From Pseudomonas sp. H3(2019) (lineage in GTDB: Bacteria; Pseudomonadota; Gammaproteobacteria; Pseudomonadales; Pseudomonadaceae), in the NCBI RefSeq assembly GCF_007713465.1, contig NZ_VMSG01000025.1:31745-95744 (forward strand): a stretch of DNA of 64,000 nucleotides. The letters are read 5' to 3'. Made by a program: the position numbers and the translations under genes. Within the stretch, counting starts at the first letter, position 1. Every line of letters starts with the position of its first letter. The notes below the pieces were generated by a model. It saw only the letters and a list, made by a program, of their open reading frames with translations. It ran no database searches and was not told the origin of the DNA. Shown here one piece after another: positions 58,403 to 64,000 of this stretch.

Positions 58403-59749
58403 ATGGATGCTGCCTGCTCTGATCTGCTGGCCGAAGTTCGTGCTTTTCGCCAACGCTACCCCGAGGTGCGCTATGTCGACCTGATTGCCCTGGACATTCC
58501 CGGGCATTTCTACGGCAAGCGCTATCCGATAGAAATGCTCGAAAAGGTGGCTGCCGGCAGCGCCCTCAAGCTACCGCAGAACTGCGTATTACTGGGTGTG
58601 CAAGGTGGGCTGTTCAAAATCGGCGACTACTGTTTCAACGACGGCGACCCGGATGCTCTGCGGCGTCTGGTGCCAGGCACGCTGAAACCGGTGAGCTGGG
58701 AGTCGAAGCCGCTGGGTCAGATGCTGATCACCTCGGACGGCACTGAAAAGCCGATCGTCTTCGAGCCCCGCGAGGTCCTCGCCCAAGTGCTGGAGCGGTT
58801 ACGTGGTAAAGGCATTCATCCGGTAGTGGCGTTCGAGCTGGAGTTTTATCTGTTCGATAAACAGCTGCGCGAGGGACAGCCGCAGTTCCCCCGCGATCAA
58901 CTGTCGGACGATGCCGATGACCAGCCGAACATGCACATCGAGCGGCTCTTTCGCTTTTCGCCGGTGCTCGATGAAATGGTCGAAGCGGCGAGGGTGCAAG
59001 GCATCGATACTACGGTGATCACTGCCGAACTTGGGCCGGGCCAGTTCGAGATCAACTTCGGCCACCTTGATGACGGCCTGCGCGCTGCCGACTGGGCGGC
59101 GCTGTTTTGCCGTAGCACTCGTGGCGTCGCGCTCAAGCACGGTTATCGCGCCAGCTTCATGGCCAAGCCTTACTTACAGCATCCGGGCAGCGGCATGCAT
59201 GTGCATGTCAGCCTTTATGATGCCGAGGGTAAAAACCTGCTGGCAGCCAACCAGCAGCAAGCACTGCGGCATGCGGTGGCTGGCTGCCTCGAACTGTTGC
59301 CGCATTGCATGCCGATCTTCGCGCCGAACCAGAACGCCTTCCGTCGTTTGGGCGGTACGGTGAACGCGGCGACCCGTGCCAGCTGGGGGGTCGAGGATCG
59401 CGATGCGTGCGTGCGGATTCCTGATTCGGATTCGAAAAATCTTCGCATCGAGCATCGCCTGGCGGGCGCGGATGCCAACCCTTATCTCGTGCTGGCAGCG
59501 ATTCTGGTGGGATTGGAGCAGGGGCTGGAAGCCGGTCGCGAGCCGATCCCGGCGCTCAATGAAGACCGCAACAGCGGGATCGATTTCCCGCTGGAAATGC
59601 TCGAAGCCGTACGCGCCATGCAGCATCAGCCACAACTGCGGGAGGGATTGGGGGCAGAGTTTGTTGATGTGTACTGCGAGAACAAGCGCCAGGACCACCT
59701 GGCCTTCATGCAGGAGATCAGTGCGCGCGAGTACCGCTGGTATCTGTAA
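58403..59749 (+). CDS. Glutamine-synthetase family ligase (gamma-glutamylpolyamine synthetase-like)
   Basis: The 448-aa protein has the glutamine synthetase fold: an N-terminal beta-grasp (residues 1-110), then the catalytic domain with FELEFYLFDKQ, GPGQFEINFGHLDD, the ATP-site MAKPYLQHPGSGMHVHVSLY and RIEHRLAGADANPYLVLAAI. The C-terminal adenylylation segment of GlnA is absent. With the PuuB-like and PuuR-like neighbours it is probably a PuuA-type enzyme that gamma-glutamylates an amine. The exact substrate is not visible. Confidence 0.9.
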   Translation: MDAACSDLLAEVRAFRQRYPEVRYVDLIALDIPGHFYGKRYPIEMLEKVAAGSALKLPQNCVLLGVQGGLFKIGDYCFNDGDPDALRRLVPGTLKPVSWESKPLGQMLITSDGTEKPIVFEPREVLAQVLERLRGKGIHPVVAFELEFYLFDKQLREGQPQFPRDQLSDDADDQPNMHIERLFRFSPVLDEMVEAARVQGIDTTVITAELGPGQFEINFGHLDDGLRAADWAALFCRSTRGVALKHGYRASFMAKPYLQHPGSGMHVHVSLYDAEGKNLLAANQQQALRHAVAGCLELLPHCMPIFAPNQNAFRRLGGTVNAATRASWGVEDRDACVRIPDSDSKNLRIEHRLAGADANPYLVLAAILVGLEQGLEAGREPIPALNEDRNSGIDFPLEMLEAVRAMQHQPQLREGLGAEFVDVYCENKRQDHLAFMQEISAREYRWYL

Positions 59750-59753
59750 TGAC

Positions 59754-59784
59754 CGCCGACTCAGCCCTGGGAACTGAGTCGGCG
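59754..59784. terminator. Convergent terminator
   Basis: The 11-bp stem CGCCGACTCAG / CTGAGTCGGCG lies between the ligase gene and the convergent lipoprotein gene; CCCCGTTTTT follows on the plus strand. Confidence 0.75.
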
Positions 59785-59797
59785 TGTTACCCCGTTT

Positions 59798-60472
59798 TTA
59801 TCGAAGGAAGGCCTGCATGTCGTCGGTCAGTTTCTTCAGTGCCACCTTGAAGTCGTTGGCAGTCACCTGCTGGCTTGCATTTTTCAACTGCTGGCCCATG
59901 ACCTTGCGCACGACCTTGGCCACGGTCTGGCCGTTGCTCGCGTCGATCATCTCGGCTTCGATGTACAACTCGGTGTCCTGGTCGCGGTGACCGGTGGCCG
60001 CCTGAGTCGCGCCTACCGCGGCTGCGATCGGAACCACTTCATACCATTTCATGCCCTCATTAGAGGCCGTGACCCCGGTAATTGCGGCGCGTACGACCAG
60101 GACTCGCGAACCGGCAGGGGCCGACTGAACATTGGGCACCACACGGTACTTCTGGCTCAGCACGCGCTTGGCATTGTCCGTCATGTAGGTTTGCAGCTGA
60201 TCCAGCGTCTGGCGGTTGACTCGCTCATTGGGCTTGGGGGCCGGGTACAGTTCCAGTTGCTTGAAGGCCACCGTGTTGTAAGCGTTCGGGTTCCAGGAAG
60301 GCGTCACCCAGCGCATGGCTTTCTCGCCGCTGGGGGTGGTGACTTCTTGCAGGTTGCTGTAGTTGGGAAGAAACCCTGAGTATTGTTCCTTCTGTGTAAC
60401 TTTTGAGGTACAACCGCCGAGCAGCAGGCCAGTCAAGACAACACCGACAAGCAAGTTTCTGGACAGGTCCAT
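59798..60472 (-). CDS. DUF3313 family lipoprotein
   Basis: The 224-aa product has a lipobox (LLLGGC, Cys at residue 21) and the DUF3313 pattern: QYSGFLPNYSNLQEV, RVLVVRAAITGVTASNEGM, and a C-terminal GQTVAKVVRKVMGQQLKNAS. It contains a short alanine/glycine-rich hydrophobic insert (VPIAAAVGATQAATG). The function is unknown. Confidence 0.88.
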   Translation of the reverse strand: MDLSRNLLVGVVLTGLLLGGCTSKVTQKEQYSGFLPNYSNLQEVTTPSGEKAMRWVTPSWNPNAYNTVAFKQLELYPAPKPNERVNRQTLDQLQTYMTDNAKRVLSQKYRVVPNVQSAPAGSRVLVVRAAITGVTASNEGMKWYEVVPIAAAVGATQAATGHRDQDTELYIEAEMIDASNGQTVAKVVRKVMGQQLKNASQQVTANDFKVALKKLTDDMQAFLR

Positions 60473-60877
60473 GTTTTTACTCCATGGGTTGAGACGTTTT
60501 ATTCAGGTAGCCTTAGTGGTGAGACCGGAGTTATTCGTGTCGATTTCGTAGCTCACTCAGCCACAGCCCGCCAGAAACCCGGATCCCTCGCGAATTAGCG
60601 TAGGTACGAATGGCGAAATATCCAGTAGTGACGCTAGTGGGCGCATTGCCCCGTGACATCGTCTGCCTGGTTGTGGAATGCACTCGGTAGGGTGCTATAG
60701 AATTTTTTTCTTCCTGTCCTTGACATGCCCGGCGAACACGTCCAGAATTGCGTCCATTCCTGATTCAGGAACGAGAAAAACCCTTTAGATATCAAAGGGT
60801 TGGAAACAGATAACAATCCAGTTTCCCTCTCCAGTTTGTATGCGTTTGATGTTGTTTTTAAGGCATTGGACGTTTGA
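60473..60877. other. Non-coding region before tRNA-Cys
   Basis: These 405 bp have no convincing gene. A hairpin AACCCTTT / AAAGGGTT at 60779-60801 is followed by a T-run on the minus strand. The DNA from about 60650 to 60780 has low-quality open frames only. It may be the junction of a chromosomal rearrangement, because the pgsA and tRNA-Gly genes usual before this tRNA pair are absent. Confidence 0.4.
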
Positions 60878-60951
60878 GGCCGAGTAGCAAAATGGTTATG
60901 CAGCGGATTGCAAATCCGCCTACGCCGGTTCGATTCCGACCTCGGCCTCCA
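60878..60951 (+). tRNA. tRNA-Cys (GCA)
   Basis: The acceptor stem GGCCGAG / CTCGGCC, the anticodon arm GCGGA-TTGCAAA-TCCGC with anticodon GCA, the T-arm with GGTTCGATTCC and an encoded CCA are all visible. The length is 74 nt. Confidence 0.97.
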
Positions 60952-60959
60952 CTATAAAT

Positions 60960-60994
60960 AGCTCCGTAGATCACTGATTTACGGAGCTTTTTTA
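60960..60994 (+). terminator. Rho-independent terminator after tRNA-Cys
   Basis: The stem AGCTCCGTA / TACGGAGCT is followed by TTTTTT. The tRNA-Leu gene downstream must therefore have its own promoter or depend on readthrough. Confidence 0.85.
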
Positions 60995-61144
60995 TTTGCA
61001 GTAGACGGCACGATTTTGTCTTGAATTTGACGTCAGCGAACTTGCTTAGAGGGGAAGGGGTGTATATATTTCTTCCCCTGCCGCACCGCACCAAAAAGGA
61101 TTGATCGTTCATTCGATCGTTCTTGAACGCTTCACCGCGCTACC

Positions 61145-61231
61145 GCCCGAATGGCGAAACTGGTAGACGCATGGGACTTAAAATCCCCCGCTCGTAAGGG
61201 CGTGCCGGTTCGATTCCGGCTTCGGGCACCA
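61145..61231 (+). tRNA. tRNA-Leu (UAA)
   Basis: The acceptor stem GCCCGAA / TTCGGGC, the anticodon loop CTTAAAA (anticodon TAA in DNA), the long variable arm CCCGCTCGTAAGGGCGT, the T-arm GCCGGTTCGATTCCGGC and an encoded CCA give an 87-nt class II tRNA. The adjacent phage integrase fragment suggests its 3' end served as an attachment site. Confidence 0.97.
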
Positions 61232-61238
61232 TATTTAT

Positions 61239-61273
61239 CAAGGGTTTGCGAGCGAAAGCTAAGCAAACCCTTG
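61239..61273 (+). terminator. Hairpin after tRNA-Leu
   Basis: The stem CAAGGGTTTGC / GCAAACCCTTG is followed by TTCGTTT, likely ending the tRNA transcript. Confidence 0.6.
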
Positions 61274-61311
61274 TTCGTTTCCGGTCCGCAATTTCAGAGT
61301 GGGTCCGCAAT

Positions 61312-61782
61312 TCACTTGATTGGCGAGACTTCCTTGCCTTTTCGGTTGCGGATGTACTGCTCGGTCATAACAACGGTGGTATGCCCAAGTTGATCCTTGG
61401 CCTGCATGATGTCGCCACTCGATTCAGCCTTGTCCGTACCGGCCTTTGCGCGCAAATCGCGCATTTGAAATTCTGGCTTTGAAACGCCAGCAGCCTCCCT
61501 GGCCACATCAAACCTTCTACGCAACATCGCCACCGTCATAGGTGTGCCATCCTCCGTAACGATCAACCGCGTCGATCGGACCTTATGTCCTGACTTTCGG
61601 GACATGATTCGATCAATCAAAACCTTCAGCTCACCCGTCACTTCGATTCGTCGCTTGGCCTTCGTCTTGCCCTGCAGCACCCAAATTTGCCCGTCGCGAA
61701 CGTCTTACTCATCCATCAGGCGTGTGTCGGTCACGCGCTGGCCTGTCAAATAGGCAAGGTCCATGGCGTCGCGTAGGCCGAC
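61312..61782 (-). pseudogene. Tyrosine recombinase (phage integrase) C-terminal fragment, internal stop
   Basis: The fragment covers the catalytic half of a phage integrase: LRDAMDLAYLTGQRVTD (first catalytic Arg), LQGKTKAKRRIEVTGEL, FQMRDLRAKAGTDKAESSGD, and the end QLGHTTVVMTEQYIRNRKGK with the active tyrosine. A TAA at 61705-61707 interrupts the same frame after LMDE, and the frame resumes as DVRDGQIWVLQG. The N-terminal two thirds are missing and replaced by another phage gene. It is therefore inactive unless the stop is suppressed, and lies next to tRNA-Leu as expected for an integration site. Confidence 0.85.
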
Positions 61783-61905
61783 GACCCGTTCCCGATCGAC
61801 GCCGGCGATTTGAGCGACCTCAGTCGGTGGCAGGCCTTCACGTCGAAGCTTCGCGCAGCGCCTAGCCAGGTTTTGACCGCGCAGATGTGCGCCGTGGCCG
61901 CTCAT
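61705..61905 (-). CDS. Chimeric small phage protein fused to integrase remnant
   Basis: The 66-aa reading frame begins MSGHGAHLRGQNLARRCAKL, a basic helix-turn-helix-like phage protein (LPPTEVAQIAGVDRERV). From about residue 42 it continues as integrase sequence up to the TAA. The deletion joining the two is in frame. Its ATG overlaps the stop of the next gene upstream (ATGA). Activity is doubtful. Confidence 0.6.
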   Translation of the reverse strand: MSGHGAHLRGQNLARRCAKLRREGLPPTEVAQIAGVDRERVVGLRDAMDLAYLTGQRVTDTRLMDE

Positions 61906-62102
61906 TGCTCACGCTCCAGTTGAGCAACTCGGTAGCGCAGCACCTGCAGGACGCGACCGCCATAGCCAGGCTCGGCGTACTGCTCAATCGGTGCACCGAA
62001 GAATCCGCGCCGTTCGGCCAAGCTGAATGCTTCGCGCAGGTTGTGAGCGCTGATGTCCTCGAGTGGCTCGTTGATCAGCGTTTTGACTGGTGATGTGGTC
62101 AT
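61902..62102 (-). CDS. Small phage-type protein
   Basis: The 66-aa protein begins MTTSPVKTLINEPLEDISAH and has RRGFFGAPIEQYAEPGYGGR with a charged helical end. The start follows AAGGAGG; an ATG one codon earlier is also possible. It is the middle of three overlapping small genes typical of phage early regions. The function is unknown. Confidence 0.6.
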   Translation of the reverse strand: MTTSPVKTLINEPLEDISAHNLREAFSLAERRGFFGAPIEQYAEPGYGGRVLQVLRYRVAQLEREQ

Positions 62103-62271
62103 CATGCCTCCTTGCGCCGCTGACAGATGTCGCGCAGCCGCTCGCAGTAGTGGTTGAACTCGTCGATGGTGATCGCGCCGTCGGTGAATAGGCGGGTGAT
62201 TAGTGCCTGTACCAGCAGGCTGAAGTTTCGAGAAAGTCGTCTTCGGGGATTGGCTTGCGAAGTGCTGACAT
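62102..62271 (-). pseudogene. Frameshifted phage early gene
   Basis: The first part reads MSALRKPIPEDDFL after a strong GGAGG site. The second part, in another frame, reads SRNFSLLVQALITRLFTDGA with TIDEFNHYCERLRDICQRRK to the stop at 62102. The two parts fit as one protein of about 55 aa with a one-base loss near 62235. In the first frame translation stops after 23 codons. Confidence 0.6.
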
Positions 62272-62370
62272 GGGCGCCTCCAGGGTGGCGGGATGAGTTG
62301 GGTGGTGGCGTGTTGAGGATTTATGTCTAAGATGGCTAGCTGATTTGAGTGACCAACCATGGAGGGTGAT

Positions 62371-62730
62371 ATGAAGCCAACAATCAATGCGGTGATCATT
62401 TATGCGAAGGACGTCGCCAAGACATCTGATTTCTACACTCGGCATTTTGGGTTTTCCGCATTGCCGGAGCTCAATGGCATCACGGAACTGACTTCGCCAG
62501 CAGGTGGCGCCAAGCTACTTCTGCACAAGGCGGCCAAAGGCCTAAAGAACGGTCAGGCGTGCGTCAAAATCGTTTTTGACGTGGATGACGTTCAGGCTTT
62601 CAAGGAGACCTCTGCAGAAAAGGGGCTGCTTTTTGGCCCGACACACGAGGCAGAGGGGTACAGTTTTTCCAATGCCAAAGATCCAGACCAAAATAATGTC
62701 AGCATTTCCAGTCGTGCATTCAGATCATGA
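62371..62730 (+). CDS. VOC/glyoxalase-fold protein
   Basis: The 119-aa protein of the vicinal oxygen chelate fold begins MKPTINAVIIYAKDVAKTSD and has FYTRHFGFSALPEL, KIVFDVDDVQAFKET and a final DPDQNNVSISSRAF. The ATG at 62371 follows GGAGGG. It is intact cargo inside the phage remnant. The substrate is unknown. Confidence 0.85.
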   Translation: MKPTINAVIIYAKDVAKTSDFYTRHFGFSALPELNGITELTSPAGGAKLLLHKAAKGLKNGQACVKIVFDVDDVQAFKETSAEKGLLFGPTHEAEGYSFSNAKDPDQNNVSISSRAFRS

Positions 62731-62837
62731 CCCGATCCAAAACCATTCGGCTGCACTCATCCATTCCGCTGGTTGCCGTTGGGCGCGGAGGGGAGTGCAT
62801 GCGGGTGGTGTCGGGAGGGGTGACTAACTTTGCGTAA
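62727..62837 (+). CDS. Possible 36-aa peptide
   Basis: An open frame overlaps the VOC stop (ATGA) and reads MTRSKTIRLHSSIPLVAVGR, ending VTNFA. The coupling and regular codon use make it a candidate small phage gene, but no family is recognised and it may not be expressed. Confidence 0.3.
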   Translation: MTRSKTIRLHSSIPLVAVGRGGECMRVVSGGVTNFA

Positions 62838-62881
62838 CAGCGTCTATGCAGCTCTGCGCAAAGAAGTAATAAGGACGTTAC

Positions 62882-63121
62882 GTGTTTCGGAAAGTGATTT
62901 TGCTGGTTTTGATTGCCAGTTTAAGTGGGTGTGCAGCAACCGCTATGCGGATGGATTACGACAAACATCGATGCCCCTACATCGGAGTGCGGTTTGACTG
63001 GTGGTTGGTAGGAGCATCCCGCGGAAAACTAATCCCCTTTTTGCTCATCGACGCGCCGTTCTCGTTGGTGGTCGACACAGTATTTTTTCCCTTCGAGTAC
63101 CAATACAGCTGCAACCTTTAA
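62882..63121 (+). CDS. YceK/YidQ family lipoprotein
   Basis: The 79-aa product has a lipobox (ASLSGC, Cys at residue 17), then RCPYIGVRFDWWLVGASRGK and LIDAPFSLVVDTVFFPFEYQ, typical of the DUF1375 YceK/YidQ group. The start is GTG with AAGGA 6 bp upstream. The function is unknown. Confidence 0.82.
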   Translation: MFRKVILLVLIASLSGCAATAMRMDYDKHRCPYIGVRFDWWLVGASRGKLIPFLLIDAPFSLVVDTVFFPFEYQYSCNL

Positions 63122-63330
63122 TCCGATGCCAGCGTTGTGGCTTATGCCTGGGCTAGGCGCGGACACAAAAAATCTGACACTCTCAGGGTAGTGGGCATTA
63201 GATAACTCTCAGTGATTTATACAGCCCTACCCATTATTCACATGCAGATATCTCGCGCTACTCAAAGTGGGTGCACTTTCTTCACCCTCTATTCACCTTG
63301 AATTCGGAGTCATCCTCAGTGGACAGACCA

Positions 63331-63814
63331 ATGCCGCCGAGAGTGCTGGTTGAACAGTCCGAACTATCCGATTTTGGCATCCGTCTGACTCCGGCGCCTG
63401 AGGTGTGGGAATGGCTGAGCGCCGAGATCCTTGCCGACACCGGCAGCATTCACAACGAAGACCATGCCCATCTACTGGATGCTGACATCCGCATCATGTG
63501 GGCGTCTTCACACTTTGAGAGGCAGGGCCGCACAGTTCTGGGCCAGGCCGAACAAGTAGCGTTCCGCGCCGGCGGATGGCAGAAAGCCCGGATGGAGCAG
63601 CAGATGCGCGATTGGTTCGGCGACGTGCCGGACTTCATCATCACCCTGGCTGCCGATTACTGCTCGACCTGTAGAAGAGTTCGTCGGTGTGGTCCGCCGC
63701 TACGGTGCGAGCCCCGAGGTTCAGGTCTTGGTGGATGCTGCAAACAGTCCTGCTGAGGTGGGGAAATTGAACATATCGAGGGCCTGCGGAACCTGTCTGC
63801 TCAAGTCGGCCTGA
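63331..63814 (+). pseudogene. Phage metallopeptidase gene, internally deleted and frameshifted
   Basis: The first part (MPPRVLVEQSELSDFGIRLT, ADIRIMWASSHFERQGRTVL, MRDWFGDVPDFIITLAADYC) matches the putative phage metallopeptidase family. At ADYCSTC the frame runs into unrelated sequence. The proper C-terminus resumes in another frame at 63671 as VEEFVGVVRRYGASPEVQVL and ends CGTCLLKSA at the TGA at 63812. The segment lost between them should contain the catalytic H-E-x-x-H region, which is absent, so the product is inactive. Confidence 0.75.
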
Positions 63815-63845
63815 TTCTGGACAGGCTCTGGACGGATGAGAATCT

Positions 63846-63992
63846 ATGGCAGCCCTTCAAAACGACGTGAAGGCCTTTATCGTTCAGGCCCTGGCGTGCT
63901 TTGACACGGCCTCACAGGTTGTTGAAGCGGTCCAGAAAGAATATGGTGGACTTGCCCCTTCAAAACCGGACACCAACTCCCCGTTAAATTGA
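63846..63992 (+). pseudogene. DUF2280 phage protein, 3'-truncated
   Basis: The frame begins MAALQNDVKAFIVQALACFD and TASQVVEAVQKEYGG as in DUF2280 proteins near phage terminase genes. Then it turns into an unrelated tail (LAPSKPDTNSPLN) and stops after 48 codons. The family continues well beyond this point. The break coincides with a sequence resembling an insertion-sequence end. Confidence 0.65.
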
Positions 63993-64000
63993 TGCCACTG
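63953..64000. mobile_element. Possible insertion-sequence terminus (cut by window edge)
   Basis: From TGGACTTGCCCCTTC the sequence no longer matches the DUF2280 gene and contains AAAACCGGACACC, a pattern similar to terminal repeats of IS3-family elements. The rest of the element would lie beyond the right edge. No transposase is visible. Confidence 0.3.

Noticed and set aside
60634..60816. Minus-strand 60-codon frame before tRNA-Cys
   Set aside because: No ribosome site, no recognised motif, and a terminator-like hairpin lies at its 5' end.

Overview
The window is a chromosomal segment from a gammaproteobacterium of the genus Pseudomonas, most likely the P. fluorescens species complex. The evidence is the protein sequences, the moderately GC-rich coding DNA, the REP palindromes of the GTGGGAGCGAGC type, and the gene order. 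From memory, the order nuo - aceA - purB - hflD - mnmA - idh/icd - cspD/clpS-clpA - infA - bpt - aat - trxB/ftsK - lolA - rarA - serS - cysG - tus matches the P. aeruginosa PAO1 chromosome. No database could be searched.

Region 1 (1-11.2 kb, minus strand) is the respiratory complex I operon nuoABCDEFGHIJKL, with nuoC and nuoD fused and nuoL cut by the left edge. Region 2 (11.2-22.3 kb, minus strand) holds carbon and nucleotide housekeeping genes: isocitrate lyase (aceA), a small secretin-domain protein, a GNAT acetyltransferase, ribosomal oxygenase RoxA, purB, hflD, mnmA, a Nudix hydrolase and the monomeric isocitrate dehydrogenase idh. The dimeric icd is divergent from idh, so both competitors for isocitrate with AceA lie in one neighbourhood. 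Region 3 (24.2-38.2 kb) contains cspD, clpS-clpA, infA, bpt, aat, trxB, ftsK, lolA, rarA-crcB, serS and cysG. This set puts the adaptor ClpS, the unfoldase ClpA and two enzymes that append N-end-rule residues (Bpt, Aat) within 5 kb. Region 4 (38.3-50.5 kb) has yqjG, the tusDCB-tusE tRNA thiolation relay with ybiB, and a series of small accessory genes: lipoprotein, GNAT, NudK, YedK, a membrane protein, a 3-hydroxyacyl-CoA dehydrogenase with a TetR and an AraC regulator, and a VOC protein.

Region 5 (50.6-53.8 kb, minus strand) is the most unusual block. It encodes a radical SAM/SPASM enzyme with an extra C-terminal four-cysteine ribbon, downstream of three proteins that share one C-terminal module (P-x-Y-x(3)-[IV]-Q-x-A-x(3)-G-[DK]-L). 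Two of these carry a DUF1842-like N-terminal domain and one is a free-standing 62-residue peptide. The layout is that of a ribosomally made, post-translationally modified peptide system whose product is unknown. Region 6 (54.1-60.5 kb) encodes a Rieske/FAD oxidoreductase, a DUF985 cupin, and a three-gene amine-catabolism cassette (FAD amine oxidoreductase, XRE-cupin regulator, glutamine-synthetase-like ligase) preceded by a 28-bp palindrome, then a DUF3313 lipoprotein.

Region 7 (60.8-64 kb) starts with tRNA-Cys and tRNA-Leu(UAA) and continues as a decayed prophage or island. It has an integrase piece with an internal stop, fused to another phage gene, and a frameshifted early gene. A few intact cargo genes follow (VOC protein, YceK-type lipoprotein), then an internally deleted phage metallopeptidase gene and a DUF2280 gene truncated by what may be the end of an insertion sequence.
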